64,000 nt of DNA. It comes from Hymenobacter sp. BRD128 (GTDB taxonomy: Bacteria; Bacteroidota; Bacteroidia; Cytophagales; Hymenobacteraceae). A program made the position numbers and the translations under genes. The notes below the pieces were generated by a model. That model had not been told where the DNA came from and did no database searches. It was given only the letters and a program-made list of their open reading frames with translations. How positions within the stretch are numbered: position 1 is the stretch's first letter; the number at the start of each line of letters is the position of its first letter. Below, piece by piece: positions 55,965 to 64,000 of the stretch. The stretch is from contig NZ_CP053908.1 of assembly GCF_013256625.1 (NCBI RefSeq), forward strand, positions 2,542,001 to 2,606,000, given 5' to 3'.

Positions 55965-57299
55965 TTGAATATTACGCTTGACCGCAATGAGGAGCAGCTA
56001 ACCGGGCTGCTGAACGTGCATCTCGATGAGGCTGACTACAGCGACGCCGTAGAGAAGCAAATCAAAGAGACCACCAAGAAGGCGCAGTTCAAAGGCTTCC
56101 GCCCCGGCAAAGTGCCCGCTGGCCTGGTGCGCAAGATGTACGGCAAAGGCATTCTGGCCGACGAAATCAACCGCCTGCTCGGCAGCTCGGTTGATTCGTA
56201 CCTGCGCGATAATAACGTAAAAATCCTGGGCGAGCCGATTCCGGTGCCGAGTGATGTTGACTTTGATACCGCTAAGTCGTTCGACTTCCAGTTTGAGCTG
56301 GGCTTGCTGCCCGACTTCGCGCTGCCCGCCGAAAACCAGGTGGAGCTAAAGCGGCCGGCCATCACGCTCGACGACGCGACCCTAGCCGAAACCAACGAGC
56401 AGATTGTGCGTCAGTTTGGCGAAACCACTAACCCCGAAGTTTCGGAGGCGGATGACTACCTCTTCGGCAAGCTGAAAAAGGCCGGTGCGGAAGGCGAAGG
56501 CCAGACGGTGCTGCTGCCCATCAACAAGGTAAAGAATGGCCAGGAGCGCTTCATTGGCGTGAAGGCCGGCGACACGCTGACCTTTGACCTGAGCGACGCT
56601 TTTGGTGGCGACGCGGGCGCTATCCGCAGCTTCTCGGGCCTGAGCAAGGAAGAGGCTAGCGGCGCTACCGGCGACTATGAGTTTGAGGTAGAGAAAATTA
56701 ATCGCACGGCCGCTCCGGAGGAAAACCAGGAGTTGTTTGACAAAGTATTCGGCCCCGAGGCCGTTTCTTCGAAAGAGGAATTTGACGCGAAGGTGCGCGA
56801 AACGGTGCAGGGCAACTACGACCGCGAGTCGGACAACCTGGTGAACCGCAAGCTCATCGATGCGATGATTGACAACACGACCATCCGCATTCCGGTGGAG
56901 TTCTTTAAGAAGTGGCTGGTGCGCGCCAACGAAGGCAAGCTTGACGCCGCTACCGTGGAGCAGCACTACTCGGACTACGAGCGTGAGCTGAAGTGGAGCC
57001 TTATCCGCAACAAAGTGGTGGAAGACATGGGTCTCAAGGTTGAGACTGACGAAATTCGCAACCGCGTGCTGGACAAGATTCTGGGCCAGTTTGGCGGCGG
57101 CATGCAGCTGACTGACGAGATGCGCCAGGGCATGGTAGGTTTCGCCGACAACTACCTCAAGCAGGAGAACGGCAAGAACTACGTGCAGGAGTACGAAGCC
57201 ATTCTGGCAGAAAAAGTAGTAGAGGCCCTGCGTGGCAAAGTTGTTGTTACGGATGAGCCCGTAACGGCCGAAGAATTCCGCAACCAGAACGAAGGCTAA
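55965..57299 (+). CDS. tig: trigger factor
   Basis: 444 residues starting at TTG 55965 (read as [12 protein letters not shown]); no ATG lies nearby. The ribosome-docking signature [19 protein letters not shown] (about 44-62) is conserved, followed by a partly degenerate FKBP-like domain and a helical C-terminal chaperone part. It binds nascent chains at the ribosome exit tunnel. It precedes clpP and clpX, a common order, but a terminator follows it, so clpPX can be expressed separately. The TTG start may limit its translation. Confidence 0.93.
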   Translation: MNITLDRNEEQLTGLLNVHLDEADYSDAVEKQIKETTKKAQFKGFRPGKVPAGLVRKMYGKGILADEINRLLGSSVDSYLRDNNVKILGEPIPVPSDVDFDTAKSFDFQFELGLLPDFALPAENQVELKRPAITLDDATLAETNEQIVRQFGETTNPEVSEADDYLFGKLKKAGAEGEGQTVLLPINKVKNGQERFIGVKAGDTLTFDLSDAFGGDAGAIRSFSGLSKEEASGATGDYEFEVEKINRTAAPEENQELFDKVFGPEAVSSKEEFDAKVRETVQGNYDRESDNLVNRKLIDAMIDNTTIRIPVEFFKKWLVRANEGKLDAATVEQHYSDYERELKWSLIRNKVVEDMGLKVETDEIRNRVLDKILGQFGGGMQLTDEMRQGMVGFADNYLKQENGKNYVQEYEAILAEKVVEALRGKVVVTDEPVTAEEFRNQNEG

Positions 57300-57322
57300 A
57301 CCTTCGGGCCGGTTGGCAAGTT

Positions 57323-57358
57323 AAAAAAGCCTTTACGCCCCGCGTAAGGGCTTTTTTG
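57323..57358 (+). terminator. intrinsic terminator after tig
   Basis: AAAAAAGCCTTTACG and CGTAAGGGCTTTTTT arms with a short loop and T6. Confidence 0.88.
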
Positions 57359-57454
57359 TGTTGTGCGCAGTACGTTTACAACATCGGCAACCTTTACCCG
57401 TCTTCTGGTTTTAAACATGGGCAAGCAGCCGCTTCCCCCCTACTTATTTCCCTC

Positions 57455-58162
57455 ATGCTGAATAAACAAGAGTTTCGCAAATTTGCCGTAAAGCATCAGG
57501 GCCTCAGTGGCTTGGGTGTTGACCAATATATCCAGCACGTGGAGGGCCAAACGCGCGGTGGCCTCATCATGCCCACGGGCATGACCCGCTCGGTGATTGA
57601 GGAGCGCCCGCAGAACTTCCGGGAAATCGACGTGTTTTCGCGCCTTATCATGGACCGCATCGTGTTCCTGGGTACGGCCGTTGACGATTACATCGCCAAC
57701 ATCCTGACGGCGCAGATGCTGTTCCTGGAATCGGCCGACTCGAAAAAAGATATCCTACTGTATATCAACTCGCCCGGGGGCTCGGTATACGCTGGCCTGG
57801 GTATTTATGACACCATGCAGTACGTGAACCCCGACGTGGCCACGATTTGCACGGGCCTCGCGGCTTCGATGGGTGCGGTGCTGCTGGCCGGCGGTGCCAA
57901 GGATAAGCGTTCGGCCCTCCCCCACGCCCGCGTGATGATTCACCAGCCTAGCGGCGGGGCGCAGGGCCAGTCGACCGACATTGAAATCACAGCCCGCGAG
58001 ATTCTGAAGCTCAAGAAAGAGCTGTATGACATTCTGGCAAAACACTCGGGCAAAACGTACCAGGAAATTTACGACAACTCGGAGCGCGACTACTGGATGC
58101 GCGCCGATGAGGCCAAAGAGTACGGCCTGATTGACGAGGTACTGGAGAAAAAGCCGGCGTAA
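57455..58162 (+). CDS. clpP: ATP-dependent Clp protease proteolytic subunit
   Basis: 235 residues from ATG 57455 ([10 protein letters not shown]); earlier in-frame starts run into the tig terminator. Catalytic Ser in [14 protein letters not shown], His in [10 protein letters not shown], Asp in the later [13 protein letters not shown] region; the oxyanion-loop [18 protein letters not shown] is conserved. It is longer than E. coli ClpP (207) by an N-terminal extension of about 35 residues, some of which may be removed. It forms a double-ring protease fed by ClpX, whose gene follows. Confidence 0.95.
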   Translation: MLNKQEFRKFAVKHQGLSGLGVDQYIQHVEGQTRGGLIMPTGMTRSVIEERPQNFREIDVFSRLIMDRIVFLGTAVDDYIANILTAQMLFLESADSKKDILLYINSPGGSVYAGLGIYDTMQYVNPDVATICTGLAASMGAVLLAGGAKDKRSALPHARVMIHQPSGGAQGQSTDIEITAREILKLKKELYDILAKHSGKTYQEIYDNSERDYWMRADEAKEYGLIDEVLEKKPA

Positions 58163-58246
58163 CTGTCTGAACCACGGATTAGCTTCGCTGAACTTTGTTT
58201 CGGCGGATTCTTTTGGATTGGTCGAGTTTTGTGGATAGTACCTGAG

Positions 58247-58288
58247 AACAGAAGAAGCTCTGGCTGGCTAGCCGGAGCTTCTTCTGTT
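58247..58288 (+). terminator. hairpin between clpP and clpX
   Basis: AACAGAAGAAGCTC and GAGCTTCTTCTGTT form a perfect 14-bp stem with a 14-base loop. A T-run is missing. The rest of the 298-base gap has no gene. Confidence 0.65.
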
Positions 58289-58460
58289 ATAGGCAGGCGA
58301 GCTTTTGAGGTAGTTGCCCGAACTTTTGGAGAGCTTAGCTGCTTTGCAACTGCTAGCTCATGCTTGGTTTCCTTGGGCTAGCCGGGCGCAATACTGGGTA
58401 GCCAACTTATCTTTGTAGCCGTTTTCTTCTGAAAACAGTTTTCCTATTTGAATACTCCCG

Positions 58461-59684
58461 ATGCCGGAAATAGCCTGCTCCTTCTGCAATAAACCCAAGC
58501 GCGACGTCGCGGTAATGATTTCGGGCATTAATGCCCATATCTGCGAGAAGTGCGTGGCGCAGGCCCAGCACATTCTGAGCGAAGAAACCAAGCTGCAAGC
58601 CGAGGCGCGGCAGCCCAAGTTTAACCTCATCAAGCCCCGCGAAATCAAGCAACACCTTGACCAGTACGTGGTAGGCCAGGATGAAGCCAAGCGCGTGATG
58701 AGCGTAGCGGTGTACAACCACTACAAGCGCCTGATGCAGAAGCCGCAGCACGACGAAGTGGTAATTGAGAAATCGAACATCATCATGGTGGGCGAAACCG
58801 GCACGGGCAAAACTTTCCTGGCCCGGATGCTGGCCAAAATTCTGCAAGTGCCCTTTTGCATTGCCGATGCCACGGTGCTGACCGAGGCCGGCTACGTGGG
58901 CGAGGACGTGGAAAGCATTTTGACGCGCCTGCTGCAAGCGGCTGACTACAACCTGGAAGCGGCCGAGCGCGGCATCGTGTATATCGACGAGATTGATAAA
59001 ATTGCCCGCAAGAGCGACAACCCCAGCATCACGCGCGATGTGAGCGGCGAAGGTGTGCAGCAGGCGCTGCTGAAGCTATTGGAGGGCACGCACATCAACG
59101 TGCCGCCGCAGGGGGGCCGCAAGCACCCCGACCAGAAAATGATTTCGGTGAATACTGAGAATATTCTCTTTATGTGCGGCGGGGCATTTTCGGGTATCGA
59201 CCGCATTATCAAGAGCCGGCTGAATACCAAGCCGATGGGCTTCTCGAAGACCAATTTGGAGGAGAACGTAGACACGCAGAATTTTCTGCGTTACGTATCG
59301 GCCCAGGATATTAAATCCTTCGGCCTCATTCCGGAGCTGATTGGCCGCCTGCCAGTACTCACCCACCTCAATCCGCTGGATAAAGCCACGTTGCGCCTCA
59401 TCCTCACCGAGCCGAAGAACTCGCTGGTGCGGCAATACAAGCGGCTGTTTGGAATGGAAAATATTGCGCTCGACTTTACCGAAGGGGCGCTGGAGTACAT
59501 TGTGGAGCGGGCCGACGAATACCGGCTGGGGGCGCGCGGCCTGCGCTCTATTTGCGAGAGCATCATGACCGACGCCATGTTTGAGATGCCGTCGGAGGCC
59601 GGCGTGGTAGAGCTTATGATTACGGAAAGCTACGCCCGCAGCAAGTTTGAGAAGTCGCCGCTGCGGCTGATGCGCGCGGCGTAG
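58461..59684 (+). CDS. clpX: ATP-dependent unfoldase ClpX
   Basis: 407 residues. N-terminal zinc-binding domain ([11 protein letters not shown]...CEKCV, about 5-34), AAA+ module with Walker [14 protein letters not shown] (about 112-124), Walker [15 protein letters not shown], and sensor 2 [10 protein letters not shown] near the end. The tripeptide loop contacting ClpP (IGF/LGF-type) was not recognised with certainty in the 250-270 region. It unfolds tagged proteins and feeds them to ClpP. It ends just before a 206-base region without a clear gene (59685-59890). Confidence 0.95.
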   Translation: MPEIACSFCNKPKRDVAVMISGINAHICEKCVAQAQHILSEETKLQAEARQPKFNLIKPREIKQHLDQYVVGQDEAKRVMSVAVYNHYKRLMQKPQHDEVVIEKSNIIMVGETGTGKTFLARMLAKILQVPFCIADATVLTEAGYVGEDVESILTRLLQAADYNLEAAERGIVYIDEIDKIARKSDNPSITRDVSGEGVQQALLKLLEGTHINVPPQGGRKHPDQKMISVNTENILFMCGGAFSGIDRIIKSRLNTKPMGFSKTNLEENVDTQNFLRYVSAQDIKSFGLIPELIGRLPVLTHLNPLDKATLRLILTEPKNSLVRQYKRLFGMENIALDFTEGALEYIVERADEYRLGARGLRSICESIMTDAMFEMPSEAGVVELMITESYARSKFEKSPLRLMRAA

Positions 59685-59890
59685 TGACTGAGCAGATTTA
59701 CCCGCCGCAATTCGTTGCGGATGCTCAGGGTAGCGTAGCCCACACTTTCCTTAACATCCAAACTGCTTGACACCAGCGTGGCACGCATCAAAACTGACGG
59801 GCCAAGCCAGAAAGTCATCGCCCCAACAGCAGCACCTGCCAGCACGCGACTATTTCGCCGCCGACGTTCACGGCAGTAGCACACGGGGCA

Positions 59891-61086
59891 TCAATGGGTT
59901 GCTTTTGACGTAAATATGCCTGCCAGCGCCTGCTCGGCAGCAGCACGCTCGGCGGGCGTGTTCACGTTGCGCAGGGCCTCGCCGCCGGGCGTGGGCAGCA
60001 CCTGCACATCACTATTGATGAGCATTTTACGCGGACAGGAATAGCCCAATCCCAGAAATCGCAGCAGCTCAGGATAAGCGCGCGGCTCGAAGATGGTGAT
60101 AAGCGGCTCGGGAAACTCATTGCCCGGGCTTTGAAACGCTGTGGCGAGCCGAGCGGGCTGGCGGGCAGCCACCAGCTGGCGCAGCACGTCGGCGGTAAGA
60201 AACGGCAGGTCGCAGGCCAGCACCAGCCAAGCGGCGTTGGGGTCGTGCCGGAAGGCCGACAGAATGCCTCCTAGCGGCCCTAGCCCCAGAAAAGTATCGG
60301 GCAATGGCTGCAAGCCCGCCGGCAGCTCGGCGGCCTGCTCGGCCCGGCACGACACGAACACATCTTGGCAGATTTCTGCAAGCAAGCCAGCGGCTACCTC
60401 GCGCTGCTCACGGCCGGTAGGGCCGTAGCGTAGGCGGCCCTTATCGGTTTGCATGCGCTGGCTGAGGCCGCCAGCCAGCACAAGTCCGCGCAGCGGCGCG
60501 CGGCGCGCCGCCAGCCACTGCTGCACCCAGGCAGCCAGGCCAGCCGTGTCGGCCAGGGCAAAGCACGGCAGCTGCGCGTGGTGTGGCAGGTGGGCTTGCA
60601 GGTAGTCGGGCAGTTCGGTCACGCCGGGGGCCAGCACAATGGCCTGCACGTCGGTTAGCTTGTCGAGCTTGTGGGCCAGTGATTTGCGCGGGTCGATGAG
60701 CACCACCTGCTGGCGGGCCCGAAAGTGATTGCCATTGACCAGCGCCAGGCTAGCTCCGGCCAGCAGCGCGGGCTGCGAAAACCGGTCGATAGCGCGCCGC
60801 TCATCGAGGCGGCGAAAGTGAATTTTGTCGGTCAGCTCGGCGTAGGCACCGGCTTGCAAAAGCGGGCTCATACTCTGCGCCGCGGCGGCGTCGCCGCTGG
60901 CGTGGTCGGCATCGACGTAGCCCACGCGATGGCCAGCGGGGGCCAGCGCGGCCGTGAGGCTAGCGGCCAGCCGCTGAATATCGCCGCAGGGCGCGCCCAG
61001 GAAAGCCAGCTCGTGGCGAGCAAATTCGCCGAAGTCGGGGCGGGTGAGGTCGGCGTGTTTGGAGCGGGGGCAGCGTTTTCGGTCAT
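59891..61086 (-). CDS. mobA: MobA molybdenum cofactor guanylyltransferase with MobB-like N-terminal domain, frameshifted near start
   Basis: The C-terminal half (from about 195 of the joined protein) is MobA: VLAGGLSQRMQTDKG, GPLGGILSAF and VLACDLPF, with the Mg/GTP residues in place. It adds GMP to molybdopterin. The N-terminal half reads FLGAPCGDIQRLAASLTAAL then VGYVDADH, like the P-loop protein MobB but with GAPCGDIQ in place of a Lys-bearing Walker A. ATG 61084-61086 joins this frame if one base is added to the G5 run 61066-61070; otherwise translation could start only at a later, non-conserved codon. Divergent from moeA. Confidence 0.82.
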
Positions 61087-61159
61087 AGCTTCACAACAAT
61101 TCAGCGGAAAATTAGCTTGCAGTTTGCTTGCCGATTATCCTTTTTCTTCTTTCTCCTAC

Positions 61160-62374
61160 GTGCTTTCCGTCGAAGATGCTACTCGCCGGGTGCTGGCCAC
61201 CGCCCGCCTGCTGCCCACCCAGACCGTGCCGCTAGCCCTGGCTGTGGGCCGCGTGCTGCGCCAAACAGTGGTCGCTGACCGCGATTTCCCACCCTATCCG
61301 CGCGTCACGATGGATGGTATCGCGTTGCGCTACAACAGCTTGGAAAGTGGGCAAACCACCTTCCCCATCGAGCGCACGCAGCTAGCCGGCGCCGCGCCCG
61401 CGCCCCTCAGCAACCCGCAGGCCGCCGTGGAAATAATGACCGGCGCGGCCCTGCCACCGGGCACCGACACCGTTATCCGCTACGAGGACCTGGATTTTAG
61501 CGACGGCCCCGGCCGCCGCGCCACCGTGCGCGTGCGCCCGCCGCGCCAGGGCCACAACGTGCACGCCCAGGGCAGCGACCAGCCGGCCGGCGCGCGGCTG
61601 CTAGCCCCCGGCCTCGTGCTGAGTCCGGCCGAAATCGCGGTGGCCGCCACCGTGGGCGCCACCACCCTAGCGGTGGCGCGCCGCCCGCGCCTGGCCGTGG
61701 TCAGCACCGGCGATGAGATTGTACCCATCGAAGCCATGCCCCTGCCCCACCAGATTCGCCGCTCCAACGGCCCGATGCTGTGCGCCGCGCTAGCCCTGGC
61801 CGGCTGTGAAAGCCAAGAGTTTCACCTGCTCGACGATTTAGCTTCGCTTAAAAATGAGCTGCCGGCGCTGCTGGCCGGCTTCGACGCGGTGCTGCTGAGC
61901 GGCGGCGTGTCGAAGGGCCAGGCCGACTTTTTGCCGCAGGCGCTGCGCGAGCTGGGCGTAGAGGAAATTTTTCACCGGGTGGCGCAGCGGCCGGGGCAGC
62001 CATTCTGGTTTGGGCAGCTGGCGGGCGGGGCAGTGGTATTTGCGCTGCCTGGCAACCCGGTGGCCACGTTTGCCAACTACTACCGCTACGTGCAGAGTTG
62101 GCTGCGCCAGTGCCAGGGGCTACCCGCCGGGGCTAGCCAGCCCGCGTTTGCGGAGCTGGCCAGCGCAGTCGATTTTAAGCCCGCGCTCACGTATTTTCTG
62201 GCCGTGCGCCTCGAAAATGCGCCCGATGGCCGCCTGCTGGCCCACCCGGCGCCTACCGCCGGCTCGGGCGACCTAGCCGGCCTGCTGGCGGCCGATGGCT
62301 TACTGGAGCTGGCGGCGGGGCAAACGCACTTTGCAGCGGGCACGGCATGGCCGGTATGGCGCTACCGGAACTAG
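61160..62374 (+). CDS. moeA: molybdopterin molybdenumtransferase
   Basis: 404 residues from GTG 61160 (VLSVEDATRRVL), which matches the usual MoeA start; the frame runs far upstream, but that part is antisense to mobA. Core motifs: RVTMDGIAL (about 55), MTGAALPPGTDTVIRYED (about 95-112), STGDEI (about 180), LLSGGVSKGQADF (about 243-255) and ALPGNPVA (about 300). It inserts molybdate into adenylylated molybdopterin to give active cofactor. It forms a divergent pair with mobA, 73 bases between starts. Confidence 0.93.
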   Translation: MLSVEDATRRVLATARLLPTQTVPLALAVGRVLRQTVVADRDFPPYPRVTMDGIALRYNSLESGQTTFPIERTQLAGAAPAPLSNPQAAVEIMTGAALPPGTDTVIRYEDLDFSDGPGRRATVRVRPPRQGHNVHAQGSDQPAGARLLAPGLVLSPAEIAVAATVGATTLAVARRPRLAVVSTGDEIVPIEAMPLPHQIRRSNGPMLCAALALAGCESQEFHLLDDLASLKNELPALLAGFDAVLLSGGVSKGQADFLPQALRELGVEEIFHRVAQRPGQPFWFGQLAGGAVVFALPGNPVATFANYYRYVQSWLRQCQGLPAGASQPAFAELASAVDFKPALTYFLAVRLENAPDGRLLAHPAPTAGSGDLAGLLAADGLLELAAGQTHFAAGTAWPVWRYRN

Positions 62375-62402
62375 CGGAACCTTGCGAGCGCATTACCTGC
62401 CA

Positions 62403-63296
62403 TCATGCTGCCTGGCGAAAAGCCAGCGGTGTGAGGCCGGTGTGCTGCTTGAAAAAGCGGTGGAAATAAGTGACGTACTCAAACCCCAGGCGGTCGGCAA
62501 TGTCGCCCACGCTCCAGTTGGTGTGGTGCAGCAGCAGTTTGGCTTCGCTGGTGAGGCGCTCGGCGATGTGGGCCGTGGTGGGCTTGCCGGTCACTTCCTT
62601 CACCGACCGGTTCAGGCTATTGACGTGGATAGCCAGCCGGTCGGCAAAGTCCTGGGCGTTTTTCAGCAGGGGCTCGTGGTAGTGTTTTGTTACCGGAAAT
62701 TGAATTTCTAATAGGCTCATAAACAAGTTAGTGATGCGCTCGGCCGCCTTGGTAGCCACGGCCGGATAGGGGCTAGCGGGCTGCAAGCGGGCCGCCTCGT
62801 GCACAACGAGCGAGAGCTGGTTGCGGAGCAGGTCGTCCTTGTGCTCGTAGGCCGAGTCGAAGTCGCGGCGCATGCGGGCAAAGACCTCGCGCAGGTAGCG
62901 CCGCTGCTCGTCGTCGAGGTAATACACGGGGTTGCCATCTACCCGGTACAGCACCGATTCCTTGAGGCTGACGCCACGCATGGCCGACTGCAAAAAGGGC
63001 TCGGTAAAAGCGCAGATGTAGCCATCCTGCGCAGGCGAGTCCGCAACGGGCTCCCACGCAAACGGCACTAAGCGATTGGTAAACACCAGCGCCGGCTGGT
63101 CGATATGGTAGCTGTGGGTGGCATAGTGCAGCTCGTTGGCACCTGCCAGCACCAGCACGCACTTAAACACGTCGCGCCGGTCGTACTGGCCCATGCCGCA
63201 CTCGGCCTCCGGCATGGTCAGCACGGTTATCTCGCCGCCGCCAGCGGCAGCAAGCGGGGCAATACTGACCGGCGGCGGAGCAAGGGCTTTTGGCAT
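62403..63296 (-). CDS. AraC-family transcriptional regulator
   Basis: 297 residues, soluble. An N-terminal cupin-like sensing domain (about 20-150; FKCVLVLAGANELHYATHSYHIDQP) precedes a C-terminal AraC domain with two helix-turn-helices (TTAHIAERLTSEAKLLL and GDIADRLGFEYVTYFHRFFKQHTG). Unlike the two regulators at the left end it has no membrane segments. The next gene upstream on the strand is an SDR oxidoreductase (63376), often the target of such a regulator. Convergent with moeA. Confidence 0.9.
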   Translation of the reverse strand: MPKALAPPPVSIAPLAAAGGGEITVLTMPEAECGMGQYDRRDVFKCVLVLAGANELHYATHSYHIDQPALVFTNRLVPFAWEPVADSPAQDGYICAFTEPFLQSAMRGVSLKESVLYRVDGNPVYYLDDEQRRYLREVFARMRRDFDSAYEHKDDLLRNQLSLVVHEAARLQPASPYPAVATKAAERITNLFMSLLEIQFPVTKHYHEPLLKNAQDFADRLAIHVNSLNRSVKEVTGKPTTAHIAERLTSEAKLLLHHTNWSVGDIADRLGFEYVTYFHRFFKQHTGLTPLAFRQAA

Positions 63297-63375
63297 GGCG
63301 CATTAAGTACGATTTTACCCGCGAAACCGCTGGGTAGTTTTGGTAGCTGGGGGGCTAGCCAGCACGGCCTGGCAT

Positions 63376-64000
63376 TTAGTGGGTGGCGCCGGACGCCGGC
63401 GCGTCGTAGGCCAGCGAGCCGGCTAGCTCCCGATACGCGTCAATATCGTGCTGCAAGTCGGCCAGCACCTGCCCGGCGGTGGCAAGGGCGTCGGCCCCGG
63501 CTAAAAAGCGGCGGGGCGGCTTTTCGGCGGCCGAAATCGTGAGCAGAGCTTGAGCGAGCTTGGCCGGGTCGCCCGCCTGCTGGCCGTTGTAGCCTTGCCA
63601 GAACTGCTCCTGGGCTTGCCGGCGCTCGTCGTAGTCGGCAATAGGGTGCGCGGCAAAGCTAGCGGATTCCGGCGTGAGCAACTCGGTCCGGAAAAAGCCC
63701 GGATTCACCGTGATGGCCTCAATGCCAAACGGCGCCACTTCCTCGAGCAGCGAGCGCATCCAGCCCTCCAGGCCGAACTTCGACGCCGCATACGCCGTGC
63801 CGAACTCAAAGCCTCCCAGGCCGGCCGTTGAGGAGATGGTAATTAGCTGCCCCGCCCGCTGCTGGCGTAGCACCGGCAGCACGGCCCGCGTCACATTCAT
63901 CGGCTCGATAAGGCTAGTGGCAAGCTGCGCAGCCATCTGCTCCGGGCTTAGCTCCTCAAAAAAAGCCCGCGTAGAAGCTGGCGGCATTATTTACCAGCAC
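63376..64000 (-). pseudogene. short-chain dehydrogenase/reductase, cut by the window edge and frameshifted
   Basis: The first frame from the right edge reads VLVNNAASFYAGFF and would stop at once; the second frame continues FEELSPEQMAAQL to the stop at 63376. Removing one base from the A7 run 63958-63964 joins them. SDR features: NNA motif, catalytic Ser in TISSTAGLGG, YAASKFGLEG (YxxxK), and PGFFRTEL. The NAD-binding GxxxGIG part lies outside the window. By family it oxidises or reduces an alcohol/ketone with NAD(P); substrate unknown. A 79-base gap separates it from the AraC gene. Confidence 0.82.

Noticed and set aside
59630..59884. 84-codon minus-strand frame after clpX
   Set aside because: It overlaps clpX, is arginine-rich shadow-like sequence and resembles no family.
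60725..61159. Upstream extension of the moeA frame by 145 codons
   Set aside because: It is antisense to mobA and has no MoeA homology; GTG 61160 fits the conserved start.

Overview
The window looks like a high-GC member of the Bacteroidota close to Hymenobacter (Cytophagales). Evidence: promoters of the TTG-(about 20)-TAnnTTTG type in front of the rRNA operon, a tRNA-Leu and the sulfur operon; almost no Shine-Dalgarno sequences; several TonB-type outer-membrane proteins; a type IX secretion C-terminal signal; and a 16S-tRNA(Ile)-tRNA(Ala)-23S-5S operon. The placement near Hymenobacter is an inference from 16S character and gene content, not from a search.

Layout. 1-6.9 kb (minus): a PA14-OmpA envelope protein running off the left edge, then two paralogous membrane-anchored AraC regulators on either side of an outer-membrane barrel protein. 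6.9-11.5 kb (plus): PolB-type exonuclease, K+ channel, frameshifted M28 peptidase, small lipoprotein. 11.5-20 kb: alcohol dehydrogenase, two DUF1990 proteins on either side of a secreted glycoside hydrolase, endonuclease V, and a large secreted M43 metalloprotease. 20-23.4 kb (minus): GluQ-RS-like enzyme, selD, a broken VOC gene and mnmH, a set aimed at the tRNA wobble position and selenium. 23.5-28.1 kb: nuoM and nuoN without other complex I genes, convergent with a type II NADH dehydrogenase. 28.2-32.2 kb: small regulators, a [2Fe-2S] protein, YjjG and P5C dehydrogenase.

32.3-43.9 kb is the clearest functional unit. A good promoter and a SAM-I (S-box) riboswitch precede cysH-cysD-cysN-cysJ-TonB receptor-cysI-(Met8-like/TauE fusion). 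Together these genes take sulfate to sulfide, with an outer-membrane receptor and a membrane permease that is fused to a siroheme-synthase-like Rossmann domain. 44.2-49.9 kb (minus) is the rRNA operon with three tandem -7 boxes and boxA-like sites. 50-55.6 kb (mostly minus) holds purA, STAS, fur, CHY zinc finger and relA/spoT. 55.7-59.7 kb (plus) holds tRNA-Leu, trigger factor, clpP and clpX, a protein-quality-control set. 59.9-62.4 kb is a divergent molybdenum-cofactor pair (mobA/moeA). An AraC regulator and an SDR oxidoreductase cut by the right edge close the window.

Two patterns run across the window. First, five genes (M28, selD, ferredoxin-like, mobA, SDR) each have their reading frame repaired by changing one base in a homopolymer run, which suggests sequencing or assembly errors more than gene decay. 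Second, the palindrome GCTAGC (core CTAG, usually rare in bacteria) is strongly over-represented: a hand count in 30001-36000 found 12, where about 2 are expected from base composition.
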